This document shows, piece by piece, positions 11,883 through 23,974 of a DNA stretch of 64,000 nt; the first letter of the stretch is position 1, and each line of letters starts with the position of its first letter. The DNA is taken from positions 59,205,567-59,269,566 of the forward strand of contig CM070713.1 of NCBI GenBank assembly GCA_036346275.1, given 5' to 3'. The stretch comes from Otatea glauca (taxonomy: Eukaryota; Streptophyta; Magnoliopsida; Poales; Poaceae). Below the pieces are notes generated by a model that made no database searches, was not told the DNA's origin, and saw only the letters and a list, made by a program, of their open reading frames with translations. The position numbers and the translations under genes were made by a program.

Positions 11883-12528
11883 GGACCGCTCCGATGCAAG
11901 CTCTTCTTCTGGCTTTCACAACAGAACCGGCTTTGGACGGCACAGCGACTGCAGATCAGAGGATGGCCGAATCAGTATTTTTGCCAAATGTGCTGTCGGA
12001 ACCTGGAAACGGTCTTCCATCTATTCGAACAGGTACCCAAGCATGTTCTATGTGGTCCTCCATCGCGAACTGGATTGGTATACTGTCCTTGCAACCAGAA
12101 CAGTGGGAGCCATGTGCGGACCTTGAGCAGTGGTGCCTCCATCGCATAGCCGCCCGGTCCCCATCGCAGAAAGGCTTCAAGTCTCTCATGATTCTTGCAT
12201 GCTGGCAATGGTGGAAAGAGTGTAACAATAGAATTTTCCAAAGGAATTGGGCGATGCACGACCAGATATTGCAATCAATTAAAGACGAGGCAGCAAATTG
12301 GGTCTCCGCGGGCGCGACGCACCTAGCGAAAATTCTGCACCGGCATCCTCCTTAATGTGTGTGCAGTTGGATGTCTGTTTTTTCATCTTTTCTTCCTTTT
12401 CTTTTTTCTTTTCTCTCTATCCTTTCTCTCTTAATTTATAATCTCTCCACTGGGTGCCCTCTCTGCATCCGGACTCGTGTTTTTCCCTCCTCTTTAATAT
12501 ATTCACAGCTCGCCGTTTCAAAAAAAAA
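11883..12528 (+). mobile_element. 5'-truncated L1-type LINE insertion
   Basis: It holds only the end of ORF2. The zinc-binding reverse-transcriptase domain (zf-RVT) reads FFWLSQQNRLWTAQRLQIRGW from about 11908. A frameshift near 12040 leads to another frame with ILACWQWWKECNNRIFQRN, the usual plant LINE C-terminus, stopping at about 12355. A T-rich 3' UTR and a short poly(A) at 12521-12529 follow. LINEs copy by target-primed reverse transcription and often lose their 5' part, as here. It was inserted into an existing gypsy LTR, so it is younger than that LTR. Confidence 0.9.
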
Positions 12529-12733
12529 ACACATACACATGAAACTAAGCAATTGTCATAGCATTAACATTAACTAAAACTATTACAACTACAAATTATT
12601 ACAAGTAGTGGCCGACCGGCCAAATATTACATGTCCAAAAGTAAATTACAGCGGAAACGAAACATATATCAAAGGTGGGACAGCGGTATGCCCATCCCTA
12701 CCCATAGGCAACCGACTTGGGAAGAGCCCAAGT

Positions 12734-12804
12734 TCAACCGTCAACATGATCATCGGTCCCCGGAGTATAATACGTATCGTCGGGGCATTCTTCTATTTCG
12801 TCTT
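12734..12804 (-). CDS. Conserved LTR-internal ORF, putative last exon (3' LTR copy)
   Basis: A 71-base acidic segment ending in VDG and a TGA stop (12734-12736), preceded on the minus strand by AATATAG, a plausible splice acceptor. It encodes a CPDDTYYTPGTDD motif. The same frame and stop are kept at 25913-25983 and 39575-39642. The entry phase fits the exit phase of the segment at 14051-14125. No known domain. A real product is inference. Confidence 0.4.
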
Positions 12805-14050
12805 CTATATTATAATGATTAAGCAAACCGTGAGTACACGTATGTAATCGCAAGACTTTAGTGTATGGAAATAAAGTAAATGTATGGCTAGGACAAGGAT
12901 AACAAGTTTCTACACTAGTCTCATTTTCAGCATAAAGAAGATTTTGTTTAACAAGTGAATGTTGCATAAAACGATAACGGAATTGTAAAGAGCATTTAAT
13001 ATAAAGGTAAATAATAGTAAGTACGGATCATGAGTATACCAATCCATTCCAAAACCATTTTCAAAAGTTTTCACAAAAACAAGACTATACTTGACATTAT
13101 TTTCCTAAGTTGCTCACGACCGCGAGCACGGCTAATTAATTAGAATTTTAATCTCTGCAGAGAGTGTACACTTTACCCGCAAGAAATGACTGACTATTTA
13201 TGCAATCGATATTAGCACACTTCCTTTGGTGTGCCGCAGAGAGTCATCACATAACCGTTACATTACATGGACCTAACTTTGCACCAGCGACAGTGATGTT
13301 AAATCCTTGCCATAGTTCCGGGGACCTAGACTAACACGTGCTTGTGCTAGATGATTGTGCCCCATCAGGTCCGCTCCCCATGGCAAGGCATGCACCGTTG
13401 TATGGGGCTGCTTTGGCCCCAACACCTCGGTGAAGGGAGCACCACGAGCAACACCGTTACGGGTGCACCCTTACTACTCCGGCCTAACAATGTGCAAAGC
13501 TAAATTTACATAACTTAATAGGTTAAGGCTATCCCATACCAGCATTTGTGGTTGCACAAAAACATTTAGGTGATAGCATCAAGTTCGGTCCTTAATTGAC
13601 CCGGGCGAGGATCTCCCACTATCTACGCGTGAGGTCCTTTTCACGCTCCAAGTTTAAGTAATAACTTGCCCGCGTCTAAACCATAAGTTTTAGGTTGAAT
13701 TTTTACCAAATTACACGGGAACCATACCTCGGTCCCGTTCATTTAAACCAAGATGCCAAGCTAGATTGAAAATGTGTCCCATCATTTAAAATCATTCTAG
13801 TGAACATGTCTAAGCATGAATATAAGATAATTCACAAGAATTACCCAAGTGACATCGAGTATTGTCTACACCATAACTATGTTACAATGACGGATAATCA
13901 ATTGACAAGGCGAAAGAGATGCATTCAATTGGATTTGGCTACCATCACCTACAACATAGCAAGTTTAAAACATACACGCATGCATATAGTTTGATAAAAC
14001 AACATAACTTTGCAAATATGGGATCAAAATGATCAAAGGAGGGTGCTTTC

Positions 14051-14125
14051 CTGGTTGCTCTTCTTCTGGAATATAATCAGGATCGTAGTTGGGGCCGTTA
14101 TCAACCGACTCTGAAACGTTGGTGT
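14051..14125 (-). CDS. Conserved LTR-internal ORF, putative internal exon (3' LTR copy)
   Basis: Exactly 75 bases, bounded on the minus strand by a pyrimidine-rich tract ending GTGTAG and by ACCAG before GAAAGC (GCAAGC in the other two copies). It encodes an acidic stretch with a YDPDYIPEE motif. Length and frame are identical at 27293-27367 and 38202-38276 although surrounding DNA differs by many indels. It would splice in phase to 12734-12804. Confidence 0.4.
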
Positions 14126-16043
14126 CTACACGTCGAATAACAAGAACCGAGACAAAAGCAAATAAGACCAATTCAAATGGGGCAAAAAGAAATCAGATAT
14201 AAATACGAAATTGAAACTTACCAATAGGAACATGGTGATTTTGGGTTCTTGAATTATCACTTTCATAAGGATTTCATTAGTATTTTGTTGATGTGAGCCC
14301 TTTTCATGAATGGGTTACTTTCATCCTTTATTATAAGAAACTAAAGTTATAATCATAGCTAGGGTTATTTACGAATTCAAGAGGATAAAACTATGTATGT
14401 TTGTATTTATAACTTCGAATTCTATATGCTAAAATTATTTGGATTAATAGAATTAAGACATAGTCAAGGTGTTGTGTATGAATAGTATTCATCCCTATGT
14501 ATTTTTGCATAAAACGTGATTTATATAAGTTGGGTCTGAAATCCTGGGTTATTGGCTGTTACTACATGTTTACACGATGATTCTTGCGATATGGTTACTT
14601 TGGTTAAAGGCTATAACCTCAACTATTCATATAACATGGTTCCGGCAACCTTAGCACTTAGGGTATTTGCGTTAACAGGATTCAGATGGAAAGCAAGTTA
14701 TAAATAAGATATTTTTCTAGAATATGGTTATCCATATACGAAAGAATGTTTCTGGGCTAATCTTCCCAAATTTACATTTATACGGTACATTTTACGAACT
14801 ATCGAAAAGGCTTAAGTGTTTCTAATTTCTGCCGATAATGTTCAGTTTTTGTTTTACATATCACTAAGGGTTATTGCATTAGCTGTATCTAGATATAAAT
14901 CAAGTTATATATAAATATTTTTCCATAGTATGGTAGTACATATCATGAAGAGAATTTCTGGACTAGCTTTACTAACAATTACATTTAGACGTGTAGATTT
15001 ACGAGTTGCCGAAAAGGCCTAAGTGATATGGATTTAGTGCAGTTTGTGACCATTTAGGGTATTTCCGGTGATAAGATTTATACGCAAAGTAGGTAAAAAA
15101 TGAAATATGTTTCCTGATTATGGTATTATGTATATCATAGAATGTTATTGAGCTATTCTTTCACTATTTTTCAATTAGATAAGATATTTTACGGATTGCC
15201 AAAAATGCTTATATGACCATGCTGTTTGCACAGTTATGGTCCAGTATTCTTTTCCTTATTGCGGTTGGACCTTAAGGGATAATCTAACCATTTTTCATAC
15301 ATTAGTGGGAGACATCCCTAAGTGTGTTTTAAAGTTAGTTCCGTGATATTTCGCATTTATTTGAGATGGCTTTCCTATAAATGATCTTTAGGGCTTAATA
15401 TAGACCTAACTCAAAGTTGTTCAAAATAACATTAGTTTTGCATAGCAAGCTAGGACATAACATTTTGAGGTCATAGGAAATTGTTTTGTTAAGTTCAAAG
15501 CTCGTTTGCGAAAGTTACGACCATTTGGATATTTTGCTGATTGCATCTTCGACTAAAGAGAAATTAGTGCAAATCTAAGTGAAATCTAAATATTTTTCTA
15601 TATCTATGATCTATGAAATCCCAGGAGTCCAACTAATCTAGTTCATCAGATTTTGAACTAGTTTGATTTATATTTTATCCATTTGGATCTTGCATGTTAG
15701 TAAGGCTTTATACAATCAACTTTTGATACGAAATACATTCAAATCTAAATGTTTTTGTTGAAATGGAACATACAAAATTGCAGGAACTTATGTAATTTAT
15801 TCCATGATTTTTTTGGAGCTAGAGATTACGTAGTTCCTTCATATCACCTAAAGAGAGAACTTCATTCAAACTCTATGTAAAAGTTTAAGCTGCAGGTAAC
15901 ATATGAAATTTTATTGCAGGTTCCAACTCCTCATTTCATAACTCAAATTTGGAAACTAAGTTTGCTGCATTTGGACACTTCTAGCAAAAGATATGAGGGG
16001 ATGAATCAAATGAGGCAAAAGGGAAAAGATAATGCAATTTCTC

Positions 16044-16097
16044 GGGTTTGAACCCGAGACCTCTCGGTTTTGGCTACATGTTGCTACCACTAGGCTA
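16044..16097 (-). other. tRNA-like sequence in the 3' LTR
   Basis: On the minus strand TAGCCTAGTGG (16097-16087) fits an RNA polymerase III A box and GGTTCAAACCC (about 16055-16044) fits a B box at tRNA-like spacing. No full cloverleaf is evident, so it is a tRNA-derived relic, possibly from an old SINE. The same feature lies at the same LTR position in the other two copies. Confidence 0.6.
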
Positions 16098-17323
16098 AAG
16101 TGTTGCTTGTGATAAGGCGACATGTATAATTATTTGACGCTTACCTTCACTAACCCTAGACCTCAACTCGGTTGGCAATGGCGGAGCTTGGCTTCCGGAG
16201 TTTCGCAACCTTGAGCATGCAGCTAGCCAACAACGGTGGAGTAGTGGAGTTCGGCTGGGCTGCAGCAAGGCAGAGGAGCAAGATCAAGAGCCGGAGGCAA
16301 GGTCCATAGCGAGATGAGGCGACAAAAAACTCACGGCTAGCTCGGTGGCGCTGCTTGCTTTGTGTCGGCACTGGGGAAGAAGCGACTACGGCGCGGCAAC
16401 AGCGCTCGGCTTGGCTGCAAAGAGGTAAGAAGTATGATTAAGAATCCGAGAGAGGATCCATGAGGAAATGAGATGATCCTGAGCTCACCCGAGCTTGCTT
16501 GCGCGATGAACAGCTCGCTGCTCTGTCCCTGCCATGGCAAGCTTTCAGCGGAGGAAAAAGACGCAACGAGTAGGGTGAGATGGAAGGCTCCAGCGAAGCT
16601 TTATTTTGCAATGAGACAGCAAGGCTTGGCAGGGTGACAAGAAAACTGCTGCAGTAGCGTGCTGTCACCGCGTGAGCTCGCGAATGGCTGGTTCTGCGCG
16701 ATTGGGCAGAGAGGAGGGAGAGAGGGAAGGGGAGGAGGAGACGGCTGGTGAGGCTGGGAGGGAAGCTGGCAGTGGGGTCGTAGGCGACGTCGGGTCACTG
16801 CCAGTGGCTGCCTCGACGGCGTTGCGTCGAACCAAACGTACTGACAGGAGATATCTTCATTTTCTGAACAAAATCCGGTGTGGATTTGAAGTGACTCAAC
16901 AGTGGTGCTAGCCTGCCCGAAAAATCTTGAGAAAAATCATGGAAGTATCCCATTGAATGTAGTTTCCATTTTCTTTGGTTTCATCTTATTCCCTATTATG
17001 TTTTGAGAATAGTATTTCATCAAATTTGACTGATTTTCATACAATTTTTGAATTTTTGAGCTATTTAAATCATGTGCAAAAATTCTGGAAAAATTATATT
17101 TATTCACATTTTGTGCTCTAGTATTTTACAAAATTATTTTCTATAGCATGTTTTCTGGAGTTTCTTTAATGTGCATGATTTGGCCTTTAATAAACTTTAT
17201 CTGTAATATTGAGTTTCAGAGAATAAAAACAAAACTCCAGAGATAATTCCAAATGGAAATGCCAAAATGAAACAAAAATCAAAATATGCCACTTTATTAC
17301 TTGATCAGATTTGGGATGCTACA

Positions 17324-17340
17324 AACCTACCCCCTTACAT
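17324..17340 (-). other. Gypsy polypurine tract
   Basis: On the minus strand this is TAAGGGGGTAGGTT, ending directly before the 3' LTR start TGTAGC. It is the usual primer for plus-strand DNA synthesis in LTR retrotransposons. Confidence 0.85.
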
Positions 17341-18880
17341 TAATCTCGTCCTCGAGATTAGCTAGACCCTCGAAGAAAAATGAAAACTCGGCTCTAAGGA
17401 GATCCTCGCGTTCCCATGTGGCTTCTTCCTCGGTGTGGTTACTCCACTGAATTTTGAGCATTCTAACCAGATGGTTCCGAGTTGGACGTTCACGATATGA
17501 AAGATCAGGTTGTAGGTCAATGGCGTCTAGTGGAGTGAATTCAGTGGGAGATCGGAGACACTTCTTAAGTTGAGAGACGTGAAACATGTCATGAACATCG
17601 GAGAGTTGAGGCGGAAGTTCGAGTTGATAAGCTACTTCGCCCCTTTTTGCAATGATCCGATATGGACCAATGAACCGAAGCGCTAGCTTTCCATGGACTC
17701 GAAATCGACGAGTACCACGTAGTGGTGAGACCTTAAGGTAAACAAGATCATCAACCTCGAAGCTTAATTCATGGCGTCGATTGTCAGTATAGCTCTTTTG
17801 TCGCGATTGCGCTTCTTTCAAACAGCTTCTGATTAGTCGAACATGATCTTCAGCCTCTTGGATAATGGTTGGTCCAAAGAATTGTCTTTCACCTACCTCA
17901 GACCAGAATAGAGGGGTTCGGCATTTTCTGCCATAGAGTGTCTCAAATGGTGGCATTTGAAGACTAGATTGGAAGCTGTTGTTGTAGGAGAATTCGGCGA
18001 ATGCCAAACACTTGTCCCAATTGGTGCTATATGATAGCACACATGCTCTCAACATATCTTCCAAAATTTGATTCGTCCTTTCAGTTTGACCTCCTGTTTG
18101 AGGGTGAAAGGCTGTGCTAAAGAACAATTTGGTGACGAGAAGTTTGCCTAGACTTTCCCAAAATCGTGATGTAAATTGAGTGCCATGATCAGAAATGATA
18201 ACTTTAGGAACACCATGGAATCGAACAATATGATTCAAATATAGTTCGGCAAGCTTAGCTCCATATATGTGACACGCATGGGAATGAAATGGGCCACCTT
18301 TGTCAGACAGTCGACAATAACCCATATGGAGTCGTGCCCGTATGACGTCTTGGGTAGGCTGGTAATGAAGTCCTTACCAACTTCATCCCATTTCCATTCG
18401 GGAACCCGCATGGGTTGGAGCATTCCTACGGGACGTTGGTGTTCAGCCTTAACATGTTGGCACACATCGCAAATGGCCACATGCGCGGCAATGTCCCGTT
18501 TCATACCAGGCCACCAAATTTTTTCTCGGAGGTCTTGGTACATTTTGGTGCTTCCGGGGTGGATAGATAATGGGGACTCATGTACTTCCTTTAGAATTAA
18601 TTCCTTGATTTCGGAGTCATTTGGAACACATATTCGTTGTCCACACATGATCAATCCATCGGAATTCTCCGAGAATTCCGATTGCGCATCACCCTTCATC
18701 TTGCGCTTAATTTCAGTCACCCCTTTGTCCTTGAGTTGAGCGGCTTTAATTTGTGATTCAAGGGTGGGTTGGAGGGTTAGGGCAGCCACATACCCTTTCT
18801 TAACCACCTCCAAATTGAGTTTGCGGAATTCCTCGATCAACTCTGGTTGGTCGACGAGAATGAAGTTGTTGGCAGCATGT
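17327..18880 (-). pseudogene. Gypsy pol: integrase with chromodomain-like tail
   Basis: The zinc-binding HHCC segment (HPGSTKMYQDLREKIWWPG ... CDVCQHVKAEH) lies near 18440-18560. The DDE core follows: DFITSLP near 18360, SDHGTQFTS near 18180 and HPQTGGQTERTNQ near 18090, so all three acidic residues are present. A one-base frameshift near 18262 splits the core between the first and second acidic residues. The C-terminus ends with KIQWSNHTEEEATWERED at about 17400-17450, as in Tekay/Del chromodomain tails, which steer integration to certain chromatin. The frame runs to 17327, overlapping the polypurine tract. Confidence 0.9.
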
Positions 18881-20108
18881 AGCTTCCAACTGAGTGCATC
18901 GGCTACTACATTTGCTTTGTGTGGATGATAATAGATACCCAGATCATAATCCTTGATTAACTCAAGCCATCTTTGCTGCCTAAGGTTCAGATCTGGTTGG
19001 GTGAAGAAGTATTTTAAACTTTTGTGATCGGTGTATATCTCACACCGATTACCAATGAGGTAATGTCGCCATATCTTAAGGGAATGAACCATGGCTACCA
19101 ATTCCAAGTCATGAGTAGGATAATTGGTTTCATGAGGCTTCAATTAAAGAGAAGCATAAGCTACAACTTTACCCTCTTGCATCAACACACATCCAAGGCC
19201 TAGACAGGATGCATCACAATACACATCAAAGCTTTTGTGTATGTCGGGCAAAGTAAGAGTTGGAGCTGATGTGAGCCTTTGTTTTAGCTCTTGGAAACTT
19301 TCTTCACAAGCCGAAGACCACTCAAATTTCTTTTCCTTCTTGAGCAATTCAGTCATGGGCTTGGCTATTTTGGAGAAGTTCTCGATAAACCGGCGATAAT
19401 ATCCGGCTAGATCGAGGAAACTTCGGACATCGAAAAAAGTTTGGTGCTGTTCCCAACCGAGCACATATTGCACCTTGCTCGGATCAACGGCAACACCTCC
19501 CTTGGAGAGAACATGGCCCAAAAAGCCAACTTCTTTTAGCCAAAATTCGCATTTGCTAAACTTCGCATAGAGTTGATGCTCGCGAAGCTTGTCAAGCACC
19601 TTGCACAAATGAAGTTCGTGTTCTACTTCATTATTGGAGTAGATGAGGATATCATCAATGAATACCACTACGAACTTGTCCAAATACTCTATGAACACCT
19701 TATTCATGAGATTCATGAATGTGGTAGGTGCATTAGTGAGTCCAAAGGAGACTACTGTGTATTCATACAACCTGTAGCGAGAGGTGAAGCCAGTTTTTGG
19801 AATGTCCTCTGGGCGAATTTGAGTTGAAAATACCGAAGTCTCACGTAAATTTTTGAGAAGACTTGCGCCCCATTCATTTGGTCAAACAAGTTATCAATCC
19901 GAGGGAGTGGATACTTGTTTTGATGGTAACTTCATTCAAGGAGCGATAGTCAACACACATTCGAAGACTATCATCCTTCTTTTTGACAAATAGCACAGGA
20001 CTTCCCCATGGTGACGAGCTTGGGTGAATGAAACCCTTGTCGAGCTGTTCTTTGATTTGTTTCTTCAGTTCAACCAACTCATTTGGGGGCATTCGATAGG
20101 GTCGTTTG
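18881..20108 (-). pseudogene. Gypsy pol: reverse transcriptase and RNase H
   Basis: RT starts with PYRMPPNELVELKKQI near 20090 and keeps KKKDDSLRMCVDYRSLNEVT (about 19930-19990). The next block, which should hold the first catalytic aspartate (KIDLRSGYHQ), is scrambled by indels at about 19775-19930. The frame resumes with YEYTVVSFGLTNAPTTFMN and the active-site FIDDILIYS near 19640. RNase H follows with DASCLGLGCVLM near 19200, an in-frame TAA at 19144-19146, then TDHKSLKYF near 19010 and VVADALS near 18905. These domains copy the RNA genome into DNA. Without the first aspartate the enzyme would be dead. The upstream part of the frame continues at 21819. Confidence 0.9.
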
Positions 20109-20113
20109 GAAAT

Positions 20114-21813
20114 TGAAGGACCATGTGGAGGTCTATCCAGATTTGTGATGAGTATGTGACTAAATTTGAGCTTGGGTTGCTCTTGTTTGAGTTTGATTTG
20201 AAATGGATTTTCAATTGGAAGCAATTTGAAGTCTTCTCTATTTTCCCGGTGCTACCGGCTAGAACGAGGAAAAATGAATTTTAATGAGTGGACTTTGATG
20301 GATTTATTGCACATCTTTGTGGGCATTGCTATGTGAGGAGTTTCCTTGTTTTTGATGGTTGCAGGACGACGGTGCTAGGTCATGGTGAGGTGAAGGATGG
20401 CCGGGACTAGGTGAGGTGCGTCGGAGGTCCAGACGGTCGGGAATCGTCAAAAAAATGATCGGAGACGGAGTCCGTGCAAGCTATGAAGACAAGGAATGGA
20501 TGTGATGCTAGCTAGATGCTGCTCGGATCGATGAGGGCCGTCGGATTGCGGTCTAGTTGATAGGATAGCGGGTCTAGTTAGTATGCTTTGAAAACCATGC
20601 AAGAAAACCCATTATGTGTTGTGGGTTTTGGGTGAACCCTTGCATGGCTGGTTGAGTGGGTTAATCCTAGCCCTTGATGGATGCTCTAGGGTTTATAGGC
20701 TCATCCAAGGGTGGTAGGTGGCCCAAGAGTTGTATAAATAGGGGTGGAGGGGTAGCCTTCCCCCCTTGAAGGTTTTGAGGTTTTTGGTGCTCCTTTGAGC
20801 TTTGCTCACATGAAATGTGAGGCTTTGTAACCTCTCCTTCCAGAAATGAAATGTTCTTCATTTATGTTCATGTTTCATTTCCTTTACGCATTTACATTAC
20901 GCATTTAAATTATGCAATTTAAATTCAGCATTTACTTTCCCGCATTTACATTCTCGCAATCTACTTTCTCGTAATTTGGATTTGCCTCCCCTCCTTCTAA
21001 ATGCTGTTCTTATAGGATGTCTTGAGTGTGTTCATTTGGTTTTACATCTTTCTTGCACCCTAGGATAGACTAGAGATCAAGTTCTTATTGAATTGCAAAT
21101 CTTTCCAGAACTTGTTCTTCGCGCAGCAGTCAGTATTTGATTTTTGTAAAAATATATAAAAATAATTTTTCTGTGATTCTTCTTGGAGAAGGTTCACAAC
21201 TCATATATCCATCTGTATAAATGTTTTTAAGTCCACTGGTTGCACCGTTTGAGCGCTATGAACTGAAAACTGAGCCTCAAACTTTCTGGTAGAAGTTCCT
21301 AACTTTCTGTATTGCTTGATTTTTCATGTTTATTCTACAAAGGTTTTTGAGGTGATTTTTGGTGGAGTGTTTCAAGACTCAACTTCTCATAGTGAGAAAA
21401 AGTCCCACAAATTTTAGAGCAACAGAAACTCACCAACCACCTGCTTCAATTGAGGACAATTCCTGGAAAATCTGCTTTAACTTTTCTGGAAAGAGATTTT
21501 GGTGTTTTAGCTTTTTCTCTTTTAGAAAAGTAGTCTTTGAGTTGATTCCTCTTTGTTTGGACACTTGAAAACCAGGATTGTGATTAAAAATCCCTCACAT
21601 GATTCGTGGTTCTCATCCATTCAAGCTAGGGGTACACATAGTTGTCTAATTCTTTGGGTTTTAGAGGGTATGCGAATCTGAGAAACACCATTTTGAAGGA
21701 AAATATTTGGGTATTTCAGATTTTTATTGCGACATTATTTGGAGTACTTTGAGTGGGAGAAAATTTTATTTGAGATCATTCACCCCCCCTCTGATCGCCA
21801 TTTCGATCTTTCA
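20114..21813 (+). mobile_element. Copia-type solo LTR (1700 bp) inside the gypsy pol region
   Basis: It begins TGAAGGACC and ends GATCTTTCA, flanked by the 5-bp duplication GAAAT at 20109-20113 and 21814-21818. Removing it rejoins the gypsy protein between TAPIS and KRPYRMPP. The 'caccccccct' stretch just before the 3' end is typical of grass copia LTRs read in the plus direction. A TATA box (tataaata, about 20734) marks its promoter. Having one LTR only, it formed by recombination between the two LTRs of a full element. It holds no gene. Confidence 0.9.
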
Positions 21814-21818
21814 GAAAT

Positions 21819-23634
21819 AGGTGCTGTCCCGGGCAAAAGATCAATGACAAACTCTATATCCTGGTCCGGTGGCATACCTGGTAACTCCTCGGGAAAGACA
21901 TCAAGATAATCACATACCACATGTACTTGGAATACCTCAAGGACAGAGAGAATGTGGAGAGATGGCTACTGCAAAGTTGAGGTCCATTCAGAGGTGTAGG
22001 TGATATGAACACCGTCAGCATTGACCAAGGATATAGCTCGGCTAGCACAATCTATATGCCCTTTGTTTTTGGACAGCCAATCCATGCTGAGTATAACGTC
22101 AAGTCCCAGTGAGTTGATGTTGATTAGATCACCTTCAAAGATTACCCCATTGATCACAATTCAAACACCCAGACTTATAAGTTTTGTTCTCATGACTGAC
22201 CCAGGTGAATAAATTATTATGCTGCTATCTAGGTAGATGACTGGGATCATTTGTTGCTTGACAAAATTTGTGGATATGAAAGAATGAGATGCTCCTGAAT
22301 AAAAAAACAATGTAGGGGCTGAATGCACAAGAAACGTACCCAACACCACATCGGGTGCGTTGCTTGCCTCTTCTGCGGTGACATGGTTGAGACGGCCACA
22401 TCCATAGCCTTGGGCTGGCTTGGGACCTGTCCGGGCACCTTGAGAATTTCCACGTCCACTTGCTGGACCTTGAGGACGTGAGGGAACATTCTGAGGTTGA
22501 GGACGAGTCACGGTCTGCTTCTTTTGTGGGCAATTGCTCGCATAATGTCCCTTCTCATTGCAAGCAAAACAAGTGACTGATGCAGCTTTGTTTTGACCTC
22601 CAGAAGGCTGTCCTCCACGATTATATTGTTGAACCGCAGGTGGTGAAGGATGAGAAACATGCCCTTGAGGTCTTTGGAATGGCGGGGCAGAGGAACGAGC
22701 AGTGAACGGCTGCCAAGTACGCGGTTTTGGGGAACCGCTGCTTGTTGATTTTTGAGCTATCCACTTGCGTTTGCGGCTCTCGGCCACCGCCTTAGCACTA
22801 TCCTCCACTCTGATGGCCTTATCCACCAAGGTTTGCATGTTGGGGATGTCAATGGCAGCAAGAGAGTGTCACACTTCCTCATTAAGTCGCTCCTGAAAGA
22901 GAGTGATCTTACTTGCCTCACTCGGTATTTCATCGGTGACGTATCGAGCAAGATAGTTGAAACGATGAAGAAAGTCCATAACCGTCATGGTGCCTTGCTT
23001 TTATTGTAAAATTCCCTTTTCTTGATCTCAATTATGCTTGAGGGAATGTGTGCAGAGCGGAAAGTATCTTTAAAGGCTTCCCAAGAAGTGACTTGACCCA
23101 GCAAGCGAATAGCTTTGAAGCTTTCCCACCAGGCTGCAGTGGCACCTTGAAGATAGTATGCATCATATTGCACTTTTTCTTCCTCATTGCAATGCACGAT
23201 GTCGAGCCTGCCCTCAATATCACGGAGCCAATCGTCGGCATCTAAGGGATCAGCCGATGAGGAGAAACTTGGTGAACGAGTTCGCTGGAACTCTACCAAG
23301 CGTGACTGAGGTTGTATGGCTCCCATTCCACCGTAAGCAGCAATGGCATTGAGGTTCTCAGTGTTTTGTACCATCCTCTCAAGAAGACAGGTTTGCATCA
23401 CCAAAACCTGTGCCATTGATGGCGGAGGAGGCAATTCCTCACTTTGCACTTCTTGCTCACGATGAGCGCTTTCTCGCTCCCATACTGTGTACCGGAGAAT
23501 TGTGCTTCGTGAGAGCGTGACCTTGGCTGCAGAGGATTAGGGTGCGCTGGATTGGGCACCTCATCCTCCGGGATGCGGCCTGCACAAGCGGCATCGCTAC
23601 TCAAGAGTGCGTTTATCGAACGAGTCATCGACAT
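21819..23634 (-). pseudogene. Gypsy gag, nucleocapsid and protease
   Basis: Gag starts at ATG 23634 (MSMTRSINALL). A frameshift near 23455 leads into the Retrotrans_gag core (DADDWLRDIEGRLD, then YLQGATAAWWESFKA) and a second near 22990 to the tail. The CCHC zinc knuckle CFACNEKGHYASNC lies near 22540-22580. The protease site reads FFYSGASHSF where the family has DSGASHSF; the aspartate codon is TAT at 22299-22301, so protease would be inactive. A linker down to DVFPEELPGMPPDQ near 21890 leads to RT, whose continuation lies beyond the solo LTR. Gag forms the particle and protease matures it. Confidence 0.9.
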
Positions 23635-23974
23635 CCTGTTTCATACACGAGAGTTGAGCAACATGCGCGAAATAGTTGAGGTATTGACTCGGGATGGATA
23701 AATGTCGAAGGTAGAACAATTAGCACGCGATTTATGACATGGGAATTAATTTTTATGCTCAATTTAGATTATGGACAGCAAGGATAGATTTTGATGCCAT
23801 TGGCATGATTGAACATAATACGAGGTTAGATTACATTATGGGGGTCATTCTAGCATTCTCGACTCATCCCATTGGCATCTTTTACAACTTTTGGAGCCAC
23901 AAAAGTACAACCAAAGTTACTCACATCGATACCCAAAAGTGAGCCCTACTTCTCTAAGTCATCTAGATCCTGCT

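Larger units (their letters stand above)
11442..17323 (-). repeat. Gypsy 3' LTR (5.9 kb, with LINE insert)
   Basis: On the minus strand it starts TGTAGCATCCC (17323) and ends GTGCCCACA (11442). It pairs with 25664-30524. It keeps about 350 bp (11575-11869 and 12542-12610) that the 5' LTR has lost but the solo LTR retains, and lacks about 70 bp near 13022 that the 5' LTR has. From the LTR start inward it holds an AT-rich stretch (16900-17320), a GC-rich segment (16150-16890), a tRNA-like sequence, units of a 190-bp repeat (about 14640-15230) and two conserved short exon-like ORFs. GC-rich open frames at 16150-16890 are probably leader, not protein. Confidence 0.93.

Noticed and set aside
16044..16097. 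A functional tRNA gene
   Set aside because: Only the A- and B-box stretches fit; acceptor and anticodon stems do not pair convincingly. Kept as a tRNA-like relic.
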